A stretch of 55,649 bases of DNA from Mycobacterium fragae (GTDB lineage Bacteria; Actinomycetota; Actinomycetes; Mycobacteriales; Mycobacteriaceae), in contig NZ_LQOW01000017.1 in assembly GCF_002102185.1 (NCBI RefSeq), positions 1-55,649 of the forward strand, given 5' to 3'. This document shows, one piece after another, positions 42,125-52,829 of the stretch. The notes beneath the pieces were generated by a model, which had not been told where the DNA came from, did not search any database, and was given only the letters and a program-made list of their open reading frames with translations. Both the position numbers and the translations under genes were made by a program. The stretch's first letter is position 1; every line of letters starts with the position of its first letter.

Positions 42125-43114
42125 ATGGCAACCGAGAACGGCGACAACGTCGAGGAATTGGCGGCGGCTGTGCGTCGCGGCGACCGCGCCGCGCTGCCCC
42201 GGGCCATCACATTGGTGGAGTCCACCCGGGCTGATCACCGCGAGCAGGCGCAGCAGTTGCTGCTGGCACTGACGCCGGACGCCGGAAACGCCCACCATGT
42301 CGGGATTACCGGGGTTCCCGGGGTGGGCAAGTCGACCGCTATTGAAGCGCTCGGCATGTACCTGATCGAGCGCGGCCATCGGGTAGCGGTGCTGGCGGTC
42401 GACCCGTCGTCGACCCGCACGGGTGGTTCGATCCTCGGCGACAAGACCCGGATGGCGCGGCTGGCAGTGCATCCCGACGCCTACATCCGCCCGTCACCGA
42501 CGTCGGGCACCCTCGGCGGGGTGGCCAAGGCCACCCGCGAAACCATCGTGTTGCTCGAGGCCGCCGGCTTCGACGTGATCCTGGTCGAGACCGTCGGCGT
42601 CGGCCAATCCGAGGTCGCGGTGGCCAACATGGTCGACACCTTCGTCTTTCTGACCCTGGCACGCACCGGTGATCAGTTGCAGGGCATCAAAAAAGGCGTG
42701 TTGGAGTTGGCCGACATCGTTGCGGTCAACAAGGCCGACGGTGACCACCTGGCCGAGGCCCGCTCGGCGGCGCGCGAGCTGTCCGGGGCGATCCGGTTGA
42801 TCTATCCGCGTGAGACGCTTTGGCGTCCACCGGTTCTCACCATGAGCGCGCTGGAGGGCACCGGTCTGACCGAGCTGTGGGAAACCGTCGAGCGTCATCG
42901 CCAGGTGCTTACCGAGGCGGGGGAGTTCGAGGCGCGCCGGCGTGCCCAGCAGGTGGACTGGACCTGGCAGATGGTCCGCGACACCGTGCTGGACCGGGTG
43001 CTGTCCAACCCCGCAGTGCGCAAGGTTCGCGCGGAGGTGGAGCGTCAGGTGCTGGCCGGCGAACTGACCCCGGCCATGGCCGCTCAGCAAATACTTAATG
43101 TTGCATCAGCCTAA
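42125..43114 (+). CDS. meaB: MeaB/ArgK-type GTPase, mutase chaperone
   Basis: A 329-residue G3E GTPase that guards cobalamin loading and protects methylmalonyl-CoA mutase from inactivation. Motifs: P-loop GITGVPGVGKST, switch region VLAVDPSSTRTGGSILGDKTRM, Walker B VILVETVGVGQSE, and the base-recognition VAVNKADGD. The M. tuberculosis orthologue (Rv1496) was first annotated as an arginine transport kinase; the context and motifs here support MeaB. The ATG lies 4 bp after mutB, so it is co-transcribed and probably translationally coupled. Confidence 0.95.
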   Translation: MATENGDNVEELAAAVRRGDRAALPRAITLVESTRADHREQAQQLLLALTPDAGNAHHVGITGVPGVGKSTAIEALGMYLIERGHRVAVLAVDPSSTRTGGSILGDKTRMARLAVHPDAYIRPSPTSGTLGGVAKATRETIVLLEAAGFDVILVETVGVGQSEVAVANMVDTFVFLTLARTGDQLQGIKKGVLELADIVAVNKADGDHLAEARSAARELSGAIRLIYPRETLWRPPVLTMSALEGTGLTELWETVERHRQVLTEAGEFEARRRAQQVDWTWQMVRDTVLDRVLSNPAVRKVRAEVERQVLAGELTPAMAAQQILNVASA

Positions 43115-43166
43115 CGGAAGGATAACTTCACAGTTGTTTGCGGACCAGCTCGGTACATTCGATCGT

Positions 43167-44432
43167 ATGAGGCTGGAAGTTGTGGGCAACCGCAGGTCAG
43201 TGCTGCCGCGCGGAGTCCACGGTGCGGCCGACCCGAACTTTGCCTGCGCGGTACGGAGCTTCGCGGCCATGTTCCGGGGCCGGCGATTCGGCGGCGGGGC
43301 ACTGGCGGTGTATCTGGACGGCGAGCCCGTCGTCGATGTCTGGACCGGGTGGGCCGACCGGCGCGGACGGGTGCCATGGTCGGCGGATACCGGCGCACTC
43401 GTGTTCTCGGCGACGAAGGGAATGGCCTCGACTGTCATCCATCGCCTCGTCGACCGCGGCCTGATCGACTACGACGCACCCGTTGCTGAGTACTGGCCGC
43501 AGTTCGCCGCGAACGGCAAAGCGGACATCACCGTCCGCCAGGTGATGCGGCACCGGGCCGGATTGTCGGCGCTGCACGGCGCGAGCAAAAAAGACTTGCT
43601 GGATCACGAAGTGATGGAAGAGCGGCTAGCGGCGGCGCCCGCGGGCGCCTCGTTCGGCAAACCCGCCTATCACGCGATCACCTACGGCTGGCTGATGTCC
43701 GGACTGGGCCGGGCGGTCACCGGAAAGGGCATGCGGGAGCTGATCCGCCAGGAGTTGGCCGAGCCGCTGGACACCGACGGCCTGCACCTGGGCCGGCCGC
43801 CGGCCGACGCGGCGACGCAGCCCTCGCAGATCATCATGCCGCAGAGCACCATACGCAATCCGCTGTTCGACGCGCTGGCACCCAAGATCGCCGCCCTGGA
43901 AATGTCCGCCGGATTCGGCGCCATGTACTTCCCGGGCATGAAAGCCGTTGTGCAAGGCGATCTTCCGCTGCTGGACGCCGAAATACCCTCGGTGAACGGG
44001 GTGACGACGGCACGCGGGCTGGCCCGGATGTACGGGGCGATCGCCAACGGCGGCCAGATCGACGGCGCCCAGTTCTTGTCTCGCGAGCTGGTAGCCGGTC
44101 TGACTGGTCGACCGAGTCTGCGGCTGGACCGTAATCTCGTGGTGCCGCTGTCATTTCACCTCGGTTATCACCGGGTGCCTTTCAACTTGCTGCCCGGATT
44201 CGGCCACGCCGGACTGGGTGGCTCACTCGGGTGGGCGGATCCGGAGAGCGGCTTGGCGTTCGGATTCGTGCACAACCGGCTCTTGTCGCCGTTCGTGCTG
44301 ATCGACCACGGCGGATTCGTCGCGACCGGCACCCTGCTCCGCCGCGGCGCTAAGGAGGCGCGCAAACACGGGTTCGAGCGGGTGGCGAACTTCGGGGCAC
44401 CCTTCTCGGAGCCGGGAGCCGTTGCGGGCTAA
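43167..44432 (+). CDS. lipL: Serine beta-lactamase-like esterase/lipase LipL
   Basis: A 421-residue protein of the class C beta-lactamase / family VIII esterase fold. The nucleophile motif SATKG (S81, K84) is preceded by VFSATKGMAS as in EstB-type enzymes, with a tyrosine motif around AYHAITYGWL and the C-terminal HAGLGGSLGWADPESGLAFGF-like region (seen as GHAGLGGSLGWADP). It hydrolyses short acyl esters in related enzymes. The M. tuberculosis orthologue is Rv1497. ATG 43167 is chosen because the sequence upstream is unlike the family. It is convergent with the dodecin gene, with a 4-bp gap. Confidence 0.9.
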   Translation: MRLEVVGNRRSVLPRGVHGAADPNFACAVRSFAAMFRGRRFGGGALAVYLDGEPVVDVWTGWADRRGRVPWSADTGALVFSATKGMASTVIHRLVDRGLIDYDAPVAEYWPQFAANGKADITVRQVMRHRAGLSALHGASKKDLLDHEVMEERLAAAPAGASFGKPAYHAITYGWLMSGLGRAVTGKGMRELIRQELAEPLDTDGLHLGRPPADAATQPSQIIMPQSTIRNPLFDALAPKIAALEMSAGFGAMYFPGMKAVVQGDLPLLDAEIPSVNGVTTARGLARMYGAIANGGQIDGAQFLSRELVAGLTGRPSLRLDRNLVVPLSFHLGYHRVPFNLLPGFGHAGLGGSLGWADPESGLAFGFVHNRLLSPFVLIDHGGFVATGTLLRRGAKEARKHGFERVANFGAPFSEPGAVAG

Positions 44433-44436
44433 CGGA

Positions 44437-44652
44437 TTACTGAGCGTTCTCGAGCCGGAAGCCGACTTTCAGCGTCACCTGGAAGTGCGCGATGGTCCCG
44501 TTCTCCAGGTGGCCACGGACGGACTGCATTTCAAACCAGTCCAGGCCCCGCATCGTCTCTGCGGCGCGGGTCACTGCGTTGCGGATCGCCGCGTCGACAC
44601 CATCGGGAGAGCTCCCGACAATCTCAATCACGCGGTAGGTGTGGTCGGTCAT
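44437..44652 (-). CDS. Dodecin
   Basis: A 71-residue flavin-binding protein that forms hollow dodecamers storing or buffering FMN/CoA. The family pattern is complete: YRVIEIVGSSPDGVDAAI, then RAAETMRGLDWFEMQSVRGH (flavin-stacking Trp and the Gln), and AHFQVTLKVGFRLE. The start ATG 44652 overlaps the upstream serine hydrolase stop (ATGA). It corresponds to Rv1498A. Confidence 0.93.
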   Translation of the reverse strand: MTDHTYRVIEIVGSSPDGVDAAIRNAVTRAAETMRGLDWFEMQSVRGHLENGTIAHFQVTLKVGFRLENAQ

Positions 44653-46019
44653 GGCGTCCCTTTCTTCGGTGAATTGACGCGCTCGCCGAAGGTGGTCGGC
44701 TCACGTGTGAAGAGGTACGTCGCCCAGTTCAGCTTGGTGACCGTGCCGTCGGCTGCGCGGGTCACCCGCAGCTGCTCACCGCGCTCCCGTCCGGATACCG
44801 TGCGATAGACGTCGTCGGAGATCTTCTCGAACACCGACGGCGGGAGATCGGCGGCCATCGGCACGTCGATGTGTGCCTTGAGCCGTCCCTGCTCCACCAC
44901 GAACACGAAGGGATGACCCTCGGAGAACCAGCGACCAAGGATGCCGCGCAGCTCTTCGGGCACCTCCGTGCCGGCCCGCCACGGTCTGTCCTCCACCGGG
45001 TCGTGCTCGACCACGTGGTCGGCTAGCTCGATCGCCAGCGTGGAGGGCGCTGGCGTGACGGTCGCGTTCATCAGCGCAATTCCACCCGTGCCCGACTCGC
45101 GGTGGGTGAAGACGCCGGTGATGTAGCCGGGCATCCCGCCGGTGTGGCCCACCCAGGTACGGTTGGTAGCCGAGCGCATGAGGAAGAAACCCAGTCCCAT
45201 CGCGCCGGTCCAGACCTCCGCATTGAGCAGGATCTGCGGCTGGCACATCTCCTCCATCGTGTCCGGCGAGAGCAGCTCCGCGGGCGGGTCCGCCACAAAC
45301 GCCGACCACCGGGTCAGGTCGGAGGCCGCACTGGCCAGGCCGCCGGCCGGTGCCATCGCCTTGAGGTCCATGACCGGCTCCACTCGAGGGACGTCGTCGT
45401 ACGGCGCGACGTAGTACCCCGTCGCGCGAGGGCCGTCATCGAACCCAACCGTGGTGCGCCGCAGCTGCAGCGGCTCCAGCAGCCGGGTGCGCAGCGAATC
45501 TTTCCAGGGCCGCCCGTCGAGCTCCCCGACCAGTTGGCCGAGCATCGCGTAAACGACATTGGAGTAGTGCCAGCGCTCGTGGGGCCTCAGGATCCGTTCG
45601 ACGCGATCGAAGTCGCGCCGCAGCACTTCCGAGTCTGGGTGTTCCAGGGTCTCCCAGACCTCACCGAGGGGCTCGCGGGCCATCCCCGACACGTGGGCGA
45701 GGCATTGCCGGATGGTGATCGGGTGGGAGACTTCCGGGACGTGATCGCCGAGTAGGTCGTCGAGGGTGAGCCGCCCCTCGTCTCGCAGCTGCATGACCAT
45801 CACCGCGGTTAGCGTTTTGGTGATCGAGCCGATCAGGAACTGGTCGTCTGGCCCGGGCGCGTGGTCACCGTCCAGGTCCGCGACGCCAATCCCGTCGCCC
45901 CACACAAGCTCGCCCCCGCGGCACACCGCTGCGTAGAGACCCGGGACCCGCGCCTCGCGCTGCTTGCCGAGAGCGATGCGTCGCAGGGACCGGGTCGTGG
46001 TGTCTAGGAGTGGGATCAT
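44649..46019 (-). CDS. Serine hydrolase of the beta-lactamase/transpeptidase-like superfamily
   Basis: A 456-residue protein. The penicillin-binding-fold triad motifs are visible: S65 and K68 in IGSITKTLTAV, a YxN motif in WHYSNVVYAMLG, and HTGGMPGY as the KTG-like box. After residue 330 an extra C-terminal domain follows, with FVFVVEQGRLKAHI, resembling the lipocalin-like tail of such esterases. There is no clear signal peptide, so a cytosolic or loosely attached esterase is more likely than a cell-wall enzyme. It is the first gene of a two-gene unit with dodecin (4-bp overlap). ATG start at 46019. Confidence 0.85.
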   Translation of the reverse strand: MIPLLDTTTRSLRRIALGKQREARVPGLYAAVCRGGELVWGDGIGVADLDGDHAPGPDDQFLIGSITKTLTAVMVMQLRDEGRLTLDDLLGDHVPEVSHPITIRQCLAHVSGMAREPLGEVWETLEHPDSEVLRRDFDRVERILRPHERWHYSNVVYAMLGQLVGELDGRPWKDSLRTRLLEPLQLRRTTVGFDDGPRATGYYVAPYDDVPRVEPVMDLKAMAPAGGLASAASDLTRWSAFVADPPAELLSPDTMEEMCQPQILLNAEVWTGAMGLGFFLMRSATNRTWVGHTGGMPGYITGVFTHRESGTGGIALMNATVTPAPSTLAIELADHVVEHDPVEDRPWRAGTEVPEELRGILGRWFSEGHPFVFVVEQGRLKAHIDVPMAADLPPSVFEKISDDVYRTVSGRERGEQLRVTRAADGTVTKLNWATYLFTREPTTFGERVNSPKKGTP

Positions 46020-46235
46020 GGGCCGAACCTAACGCCTGGCGCGGCCGCAGTGGCGCATTGTTCTGGTGCTGGGCGCCTCGAACGGTCTGCTGGCGTGTCG
46101 ACCGTGGGCGAGCGAGCGGTCGGCTAGAGGCTCCAGTACCGATGCCAACAGCCGGGAGTATTTAACCCGGTAGGTGATTCTCGTCGACATACCCCGCTAC
46201 GCAGGGTGCCGGTTGCCCGCCGCTGCCCCCGCTGG
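46020..46235. other. Intergenic boundary between core genes and the mmpL/NRPS locus
   Basis: These 216 bp contain no gene. Two small hairpins are seen: CGACCG/CGGTCG (46099-46104, 46117-46122) and CCGGG/CCCGG around AGTATTTAA (46152-46156, 46166-46170), either of which could end the leftward mmpL transcript. Base composition changes across this stretch from the GC-rich core to the AT-richer mmpL genes. Confidence 0.5.
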
Positions 46236-49172
46236 TCAAGGGCGAGGATCAAGCCACAGGGATGGCTTCGGGAGCACGTCGGTGTCCGTATCGTCGTAGT
46301 GCGCCTGCTCCTCCCTTAGCAGCAAGGACCGAACCACCGGGCGCGGCGCGTAAGGTTCAAGCAATTGACTGGCCGGGCGCGGGCGCACTACTTGCGGCCA
46401 CCAGAACCAACGTCCTAGCAGTGCGGCGGCAGACGGTGTCATGAACGAGCGGACGACCAGCGTGTCGAACAGCAGACCCAGACCGATGGTGGTACCGACT
46501 TGAGCGATAATGCGTAGGTCGCTGACCGCCATCGACATCATGGTGAAGGCGAACACAAGGCCCGCGTTCGTCACGACCTTGCCGGTACCGCCCATTGCGC
46601 GGATGATGCCCGTGTTTATCCCTGCGCCTATTTCCTCTTTCATCCGGGATACCAAGAGCAGGTTGTAGTCAGACCCCACGGCCAAAAGGATGATCACCGA
46701 CATCGGAAGCACCATCCAGTGCAAATCTATGCCCAGAATATACTGCCAGATCAGTACTGACAGTCCAAACGATGCACCCAGCGAGATTGCCACCGTGCCC
46801 ACAATAACTAGTGCGGCCACAAAACTTCGCGTGATGATGAGCATGATGATGAAAATAAGGCAGAGCGAACCAACTCCTGCGATCAAGAGGTCGTATTTGG
46901 AGCCGTCTCCCCAGTCCTTATAGGTCGATGCGGTCCCGGCGGTGTAGATCTTGGCGTTCGACAAAGGTGTCCCCTTGAGCGCCTCCTCGGCCGCCGTCCT
47001 TATCTGGTTGATGCGCTTAATTCCCTCGGGAGTCGCGGGCTGGCCTCTCTGCGAAATGATGAATCGAGCCGCTTTCCCGTCTGGAGACAGGAACGAATTC
47101 ATCGCACGTTGGAAGTCTTTGTTTTGGAAGACTTCGGGAGGCAGCCAGAAGGAATCATCGTTTTTTGCGGCGTCGAACGCCTGCCCCATCGCCATTACGT
47201 TACTGTTCGCGTCGTCCATCTGGTCGAAGATCCCGGTCATAGTGCTGTGCATGGTCAGCATCATGGTCCGCATGCTTTGCATGCTCGCAATCATCGGCGG
47301 GAAATACTCGAGGAGCTGCGGCATGAGCGCATCCAGCTTGTCGAGGTCTTTGACAAGATCCTTTAGCTTCTCACTAATCAGGTCAATACCGTCGAACACA
47401 TCAAATACGGATCTAAGCGACCAGCAGATGGGAATGTCGTAGCAATGTTTTTCCCAGTAGAAATAGCTGCGGATCGGTCTCCAGAAATCCTCGAAATCCG
47501 CAAAATGATCGCGCAGTTCATTGGTGATGGCGGTGATTTCCTTCGTTTGAGTAATCGTGCTATGGGTCGTGGCAGTAATCTGTTGCGTAAGACCATACAT
47601 GCGCTGCATGGTGCCGATCATTACCGCCATATCGTCGGCCTGCTTAAGCATGTCATGCATGCGCTCTTTCATGTACCGCATAGTTTGTTGCTGACTCGCA
47701 TTTTGTATGCTGATCTGAAACGGTATTGACGTGTGGTCGATCGGCGTTCCCTCAGGGCGAGTTATGCCCTGTACCCGGGATATTCCAGGAACCCGGAAAA
47801 CTGCCTTTGCTAGTTTATTTAGAATCAGAAAGTCTGTTGGATTCCGCATATCGTGATCTGACTCGATCATCACAATTTCCGGCATGGTTCGTGCCTGGGA
47901 GAAATGACGGTCAGCGGCCGCAAACCCTAAATTGGCCGGAATATTGTCGGGGATATAGAGTCGGTCGTTGTAGCTCGTTTTATAGCCCGGCAATGTCAGT
48001 AAACCGATCAGTGCGATCGCGCAGGCGGCGGTCAGAATGGGCGCGGGCCAGCGGACAATCGCGGTGCCGACGCGGCGCCACCGGCGGACGCCGATCCTGC
48101 GCCTGGGGTCGAATAGCCCAACGTCGCTGCCCACGGCAATAACCGCCGGAACCAACGTGACCGCGACCGCGACCGCAACGACCATGCCCACGGCGCACGG
48201 GATGCCCATCGTCTGGAAATAGGGCATCCGCGTAAAGCTCAGACAAAAGATTGCCCCCGCGATAGTCAAACCGGAGGCCAAGACAACCGGGACGACTCCG
48301 CGATAAGTGGTGTAGTAGGCCGTTTCCGGGTCCTCGCCGGCCTGTCGCGCCTCTTGATATCTACCGAAGAAGAATATCGCGTAATCGGTTCCAGCCGCGA
48401 TTCCAAGGGACACCAACAGGTTAATGGCGAATGTCGAGAGCGCAAGAATATTGTTGTAGCCGAGAAACGCGACGATTCCCCGGGCCGCCGCTAATTCGAC
48501 CCCGACCATGACCAACAGCAGAACCACGGTCGTGATCGAACGGTACACAAGAAGCAGCATCGTGAAGATCATTACGACGGTTACCACGGTGATCTTCAGA
48601 ACGGATTTGTTACCACTGTGCTGCATATCCACGACCAGCGGTGCCGCACCAGTGACATACGCCGTGACCCCGGGAGGCGGCGGGGTCCGCTTTACGATAT
48701 CCCGGATCGCCGCCACGGATTCATCCCCCAAGGTTGTGCCTTGGTTGCCGGCCAGATTCACTTGCACATATGCGGCCTTACCGTCGGGGCTTTGCGCGCC
48801 CGCCGCAGTGAGTCGATCTCCCCATAGATCCTGCACGTGTTCCACGTGCTTCGAATCGTCTCTTAACGTACGAACCAACCCGGCATAATACGTGTGAGCA
48901 TCGTCGCCGAGTGGCTGTTTCCCCTCCAGCACGATCATCGCGAAACTGTCGGAATTAGATTCTTTGAAGTCCTTGCCCATGCGCATCATGGCCTGCACCG
49001 ACGGCGCATCTCTAGGGCTCATCGATACGGAATGCTGTTGCCCGACCTTCTCCAGCGATGGAACTGCCAGGGTCACAATCAGAGTCAGGGCCACCCAGGC
49101 CAGGATTACGAACAGCGCCAGCCGGCGGATTGTCCCAGCTAAACGGGGCGGCCGAGGGCGTTCGGTGTTCAT
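46236..49172 (-). CDS. mmpL4b: MmpL4/5-type RND lipid transporter, second copy
   Basis: A 978-residue inner-membrane transporter of the RND/MmpL family, expected to export a lipid or lipopeptide with proton energy. One helix near the start ([19 protein letters not shown]), a porter domain, six helices with [17 protein letters not shown], a second large periplasmic domain containing the coiled coil and the cysteine pair of CYDIPICWS, then the last five helices with [15 protein letters not shown]. Both Asp-Tyr pairs that carry protons are present. The tail of about 30 residues after SLLLRE is longer than in the neighbouring copy. It is the third gene of the mmpS-mmpL-mmpL operon; its ATG overlaps the stop of a small mmpS relic. 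Codon use is less GC-biased than in the core genes. Confidence 0.92.
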   Translation of the reverse strand: MNTERPRPPRLAGTIRRLALFVILAWVALTLIVTLAVPSLEKVGQQHSVSMSPRDAPSVQAMMRMGKDFKESNSDSFAMIVLEGKQPLGDDAHTYYAGLVRTLRDDSKHVEHVQDLWGDRLTAAGAQSPDGKAAYVQVNLAGNQGTTLGDESVAAIRDIVKRTPPPPGVTAYVTGAAPLVVDMQHSGNKSVLKITVVTVVMIFTMLLLVYRSITTVVLLLVMVGVELAAARGIVAFLGYNNILALSTFAINLLVSLGIAAGTDYAIFFFGRYQEARQAGEDPETAYYTTYRGVVPVVLASGLTIAGAIFCLSFTRMPYFQTMGIPCAVGMVVAVAVAVTLVPAVIAVGSDVGLFDPRRRIGVRRWRRVGTAIVRWPAPILTAACAIALIGLLTLPGYKTSYNDRLYIPDNIPANLGFAAADRHFSQARTMPEIVMIESDHDMRNPTDFLILNKLAKAVFRVPGISRVQGITRPEGTPIDHTSIPFQISIQNASQQQTMRYMKERMHDMLKQADDMAVMIGTMQRMYGLTQQITATTHSTITQTKEITAITNELRDHFADFEDFWRPIRSYFYWEKHCYDIPICWSLRSVFDVFDGIDLISEKLKDLVKDLDKLDALMPQLLEYFPPMIASMQSMRTMMLTMHSTMTGIFDQMDDANSNVMAMGQAFDAAKNDDSFWLPPEVFQNKDFQRAMNSFLSPDGKAARFIISQRGQPATPEGIKRINQIRTAAEEALKGTPLSNAKIYTAGTASTYKDWGDGSKYDLLIAGVGSLCLIFIIMLIITRSFVAALVIVGTVAISLGASFGLSVLIWQYILGIDLHWMVLPMSVIILLAVGSDYNLLLVSRMKEEIGAGINTGIIRAMGGTGKVVTNAGLVFAFTMMSMAVSDLRIIAQVGTTIGLGLLFDTLVVRSFMTPSAAALLGRWFWWPQVVRPRPASQLLEPYAPRPVVRSLLLREEQAHYDDTDTDVLPKPSLWLDPRP

Positions 49173-49198
49173 GCTGCCTTCAACGGGCAGAAGGTAAA
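49169..49198 (-). pseudogene. Ten-codon relic of an mmpS 3' end
   Basis: Read leftward, this stretch encodes FTFCPLKAA and a stop that overlaps the mmpL4b ATG (ATGA). The intact mmpS at 52085-52540 ends in FTFCLLKAA with the same ATGA overlap onto mmpL4a. Over 30 nt the two differ at two positions. The relic starts 7 bp after the mmpL4a stop and has no start codon of its own. Confidence 0.88.
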
Positions 49199-49205
49199 CA
49201 TCCCG

Positions 49206-52088
49206 CTAGCTCCTCAGCAACAGGGAGCGCACCAGCGGACGGGGTCCTAACGGCCGAAGTAATGCACTGGCGGGGCGGGGACGCACTTGTTGTGGCCACC
49301 AGAACCAGCGTCCTAGCAATGCGGCGATCGAGGGGGTCATGAAGGCGCGGACGACCAGCGTGTCGAAGAGCAAACCGAGGCCGATCGTGGTACCGATCTG
49401 AGCGATAATGGTCAGGTCGCTGACCACCATGGACATCATGGTGAAGGCGAACACCAGGCCCGCATTCGTCACGACCTTTCCGGTGCCCCCCATTGCGCGG
49501 ATGATGCCCGTGTTTATCCCGGCTCCTAGTTCCTCTTTCATCCGGGAGACCAGCAGCAGGTTGTAGTCAGACCCCACTGCCAAAAGGACGATTACCGACA
49601 TCGCCAGAACTACCCAGTGTATTTGTATGCCGAGAAGGTACTGCCAGACGAGTATCGATATTCCGAAGGACGCGCCCAGCGAAAGCGCTACCGTTCCCAC
49701 AATAACCAGGGCGGCGATAAAACTTCGCGTCATGATCAGCATGATGATGAAGATCAGGCACAGCGCAGCGACTGCCGCGATCATGAGATCGTATTTGGAG
49801 CCGTCCACAATGTCTTTGGTCATCGCTGCGGTGCCAGTGAGGTAGATCTTGGATTCCTCTAAGGGAGTTCCTTTGAGCGCCTCCTCGGCCGCAGTTTTAA
49901 TTGCGTTGACCCGCGAAATCCCGTCGAGTGTCGCGGGATCATCCTTTTGCGTAATGAGCATACGGGCCGCCCTACCGTCCGGCGATAAGAACACTTTCAG
50001 GATTCGTTTGAAATCCTTGTTCTTGAAAACGTCCGGCGGCACGTAGAACGAGTCGTCGTTTTTGGAGTTGTCGAAAGCCTTCCCCATGGCTGTTGCATTA
50101 TCGCTTGAGTCCTCCATCTGGCCGAAGACCCCGGACATCGTGCTATGCATGGTCAACATCATGGTCCGCGTGCTCTGCATTGTCGCGATCATTGGCGGAA
50201 ACTGGGTGAGCAGCTGCGGCATGAGCATATCCAGCTTATCGAGATCCCTGACGAGATCCTCGAGCTTATCGCTAATCAAGTCGACACCGTCGAGCCCATC
50301 AAATATGGATCTCAGCGACCAGCAAATCGGAATGTCGTAACAATGCTTTTCCCAGTAGAAGTAGCTGCGGATGGGCCTCCAGAAATCCTCGAAATCCGAA
50401 ACGTGATCCCGCAATTCCTCAGTGATCGCCACCATGTCATGCGTTTCGCCGATCATGTGATGAGTCGTGGCAGTGATCTGTTGCATCAGGCCATACATGC
50501 GCTGCATTAGGCTGATTGTTTTCGCCATCTCGTCCGCTTGCTTGAGCATGTCATTCATGCGCAATTTCTGAAAGTTCAGATTTGCTAATTGGCTGGCCTG
50601 CCCCATGCTGAGCATAAACGGTATCGAGGTGTGTGCGATCGGGGCTCCCGTGGGCCGAGTTATAGACTGCACGCTGGCAATGCCTGGAACGGCGAAGACG
50701 CCCTTCGCTAGTTTGTTCAATATCAGAAAGTCTGCGGAATTGCGCATATCGTGGTCGGACTCGATCATCAGGATTTCGGGCGTCATCATTCGCGATGCGG
50801 GGAAATGTCGCTGCGCGGCCGTATAACCCAGATTGGCGGGGATATCTTTGGGGATGAACTTCTGGTCGTTGAAGCTGGGGTTGTATCCCGGCAGAGCCAA
50901 TAGGCCGATAAGTGCGACCGCTAACGTCGCGACGAGAATGGGCGCGGGCCAGCGAACAATCGACGTGCCTATCCGCCGCCATCCACGACCCATGACTAGG
51001 CGCTTGGGCTCGAACATGCCGAAACGGCTGCCTAAGGCAATAACTGCCGGGACCAGCGTGAGCGCCACCGCGACCGCGACCAGCATACCTACCGCACAAG
51101 GTATTCCCAGGGCTTGGAAAGCGGTCAGCCGTGTAAAGCTGAGGCAGTAAAGCGCTCCGGCGATGGTCAAACCGGAAGCCAAGACGACCTTGGCGACGCC
51201 GCGGTATGTGGTGTAGAAGGCGGTTATTCGATCCTCGCCAGCCTGACGCGCCTCTTGATAACGGCCGAAGAAGAATATCCCGTAGTCAGTTCCAGCTGCG
51301 ATCGCGAGGGATGTCAGCAGATTAACGACGAAAGTAGTAAGACCAATAAGCTCGTTATGGCCGAGCAACGCGACGATACCTCGGGCCACCTGCAATTCAA
51401 TCCCGACCATCAGCAACAAGAGAATTACGGTGACAACCGATCGGTATACGAGAAGCAACGTAGTGAAGATCACCGCGAGGCTTACCACCGTAATTGTGAT
51501 CAACGTCCTGTCGCCACTGCGGCCCATGTCCGCCGCGATCGCCGAAGGACCGGTGACATACGCCTTGATGCCCGGCGGTGCTGGCGTCCGGTCCACGATG
51601 TCCCGGACGGCCTGGGTCGATTCGTTCCCTAAAGTTTGGCCCAGCTCACCGGCGAGGTCCAATTGAACATAGGCTGCCTTACCGTCGGCGCTTTCCGCGG
51701 CATCCGACGTGAGTGGGTCCCCCCAGAAATCATGGATGTGCTGTATGTGCCGGGGGTCGTCTTTTAATTGACGAATCAAACGATCATAGTATCGGTGAGC
51801 CTCGTCGCCCAGGCGCTGCTGACCCTCCAGGACGATCATCGCCACACCCTGGGAATTAGTTTCCTTGAAGTCCTGGCCCATGCGCTTCAGCGCCTGGAAC
51901 GACGGCGCATCGTCGGGACTTATCGATACTGAATGCTCTTTCTCGACCTGCTCCAAGGTGGGGACAGCGAAATTAAGAATGACGGCGATCGCCAACCACG
52001 CCAAAATGACAGGCACGGCAAATCGATGGATCATCTGCGCCGGCCGCGGTGGCGCGGTGTGTCCGTTGCCGATGTGTTCGTAGCTCAT
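49206..52088 (-). CDS. mmpL4a: MmpL4/5-type RND lipid transporter, first copy
   Basis: A 960-residue MmpL protein closely similar to the downstream copy over its whole length. It has the N-terminal helix ([19 protein letters not shown]), [17 protein letters not shown], the periplasmic coiled coil with CYDIPICWS, and [15 protein letters not shown]. It ends at SLLLRS. The ATG at 52088 overlaps the mmpS stop (ATGA). In GPL-producing mycobacteria this mmpS4-mmpL4a-mmpL4b order is required for GPL export; here it stands beside mbtH and an NRPS, so export of a related lipopeptide is likely (inference). Confidence 0.92.
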   Translation of the reverse strand: MSYEHIGNGHTAPPRPAQMIHRFAVPVILAWLAIAVILNFAVPTLEQVEKEHSVSISPDDAPSFQALKRMGQDFKETNSQGVAMIVLEGQQRLGDEAHRYYDRLIRQLKDDPRHIQHIHDFWGDPLTSDAAESADGKAAYVQLDLAGELGQTLGNESTQAVRDIVDRTPAPPGIKAYVTGPSAIAADMGRSGDRTLITITVVSLAVIFTTLLLVYRSVVTVILLLLMVGIELQVARGIVALLGHNELIGLTTFVVNLLTSLAIAAGTDYGIFFFGRYQEARQAGEDRITAFYTTYRGVAKVVLASGLTIAGALYCLSFTRLTAFQALGIPCAVGMLVAVAVALTLVPAVIALGSRFGMFEPKRLVMGRGWRRIGTSIVRWPAPILVATLAVALIGLLALPGYNPSFNDQKFIPKDIPANLGYTAAQRHFPASRMMTPEILMIESDHDMRNSADFLILNKLAKGVFAVPGIASVQSITRPTGAPIAHTSIPFMLSMGQASQLANLNFQKLRMNDMLKQADEMAKTISLMQRMYGLMQQITATTHHMIGETHDMVAITEELRDHVSDFEDFWRPIRSYFYWEKHCYDIPICWSLRSIFDGLDGVDLISDKLEDLVRDLDKLDMLMPQLLTQFPPMIATMQSTRTMMLTMHSTMSGVFGQMEDSSDNATAMGKAFDNSKNDDSFYVPPDVFKNKDFKRILKVFLSPDGRAARMLITQKDDPATLDGISRVNAIKTAAEEALKGTPLEESKIYLTGTAAMTKDIVDGSKYDLMIAAVAALCLIFIIMLIMTRSFIAALVIVGTVALSLGASFGISILVWQYLLGIQIHWVVLAMSVIVLLAVGSDYNLLLVSRMKEELGAGINTGIIRAMGGTGKVVTNAGLVFAFTMMSMVVSDLTIIAQIGTTIGLGLLFDTLVVRAFMTPSIAALLGRWFWWPQQVRPRPASALLRPLGPRPLVRSLLLRS

Positions 52089-52540
52089 GCGGCCTTCAAC
52101 AGGCAGAAGGTAAAGGCGTTCACTTCGTTCGATACTCTTTCGGCTTTGACTTCACCGTCGACCACGATGCGGCAGCCGATGCTGTCACTATCGCCCTGCG
52201 CCGAGACACTTCCGACGGCCGTCGCCTCGGTGCTCGCGAACTCCAACTTCCACGGCAAGGGCGCGTTGTCGACATGCCTGGGGTCAGCATTGACGTCGAA
52301 ATAGCTAATGGTGGCCACCGTCCCTGGTGGTCCGAAGACCTCGTACGTCAGGCGCTTGGGGTTGAAAGGTTTGGTGTCGTTGAGTTTGGTATCGGCATAC
52401 GAAGGACGCTTTTCAGAACCAAATACACTGTGAAGCCTTGTCACGGTGAACCCTCCGCTGGCGATGACCACCAGTATGACCAGCGGAATCCACGACCGTC
52501 TCAAAACTTTGAAAATCGCGCACCCCTCCCATTTCCGCAC
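52085..52540 (-). CDS. mmpS4: MmpS accessory membrane protein
   Basis: A protein of up to 151 residues: one N-terminal membrane helix ([17 protein letters not shown]) and a periplasmic beta domain with [42 protein letters not shown] and a final cysteine in FTFCLLKAA. It is the periplasmic partner of MmpL4a/4b. The start is uncertain. GTG 52540 is given here, but the family usually begins two residues before RRSW. No ATG or GTG is in frame there, so TTG 52504 or an ATT preceded by GGGAGGGG are possible real starts. Confidence 0.88.
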   Translation of the reverse strand: MRKWEGCAIFKVLRRSWIPLVILVVIASGGFTVTRLHSVFGSEKRPSYADTKLNDTKPFNPKRLTYEVFGPPGTVATISYFDVNADPRHVDNAPLPWKLEFASTEATAVGSVSAQGDSDSIGCRIVVDGEVKAERVSNEVNAFTFCLLKAA

Positions 52541-52708
52541 GCGGCATCATCGTCACCGCCCGAACATGCAACTACACATCGGCCGCGACACGCCAGACGG
52601 CGACCTCGCATGAGGTGCGCGTCGCAGGCTAGCGTACGGCGATCACCTCAAGCGTTCGGCCCCCAGGGAGCGCGACCTGATCTTGATGAGTAAACCATGC
52701 CGGGGCCC

Positions 52709-52740
52709 TCCATATCGGCTCGTTCGCAACGCGATATGGA
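52709..52740. promoter_or_regulatory. Inverted repeat in the mmpS-tetR divergent region
   Basis: TCCATATCG (52709-52717) and CGATATGGA (52732-52740) are perfect 9-bp arms around a 14-bp spacer, in the 289-bp region between mmpS (leftward) and the TetR gene (rightward). A regulator site for the mmpS-mmpL promoter is plausible. Confidence 0.5.
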
Positions 52741-52801
52741 TCGTAATGCATACCGCGTGCGTAAAGGCAGGAAACAGGAATTGTCTCGCATCGGCCCGTA
52801 A

Positions 52802-52823
52802 ATCACGTGATGTGCGTTACCCT
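52802..52823 (+). promoter_or_regulatory. Candidate TetR autoregulatory operator and -10 box
   Basis: ATCACGTGAT (52802-52811), a perfect 10-bp palindrome, is followed by TACCCT (52818-52823), a -10 box ending 6 nt before the GTG at 52830. This implies a leaderless tetR mRNA with an operator over the -35/-10 spacer. Confidence 0.5.
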
Positions 52824-52829
52824 CGCACG

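Noticed and set aside
39862..42225. 787-codon open frame opposite mutB
   Set aside because: It is a shadow of mutB, spans the mutB-meaB junction and has a biased His/Arg/Gly composition.
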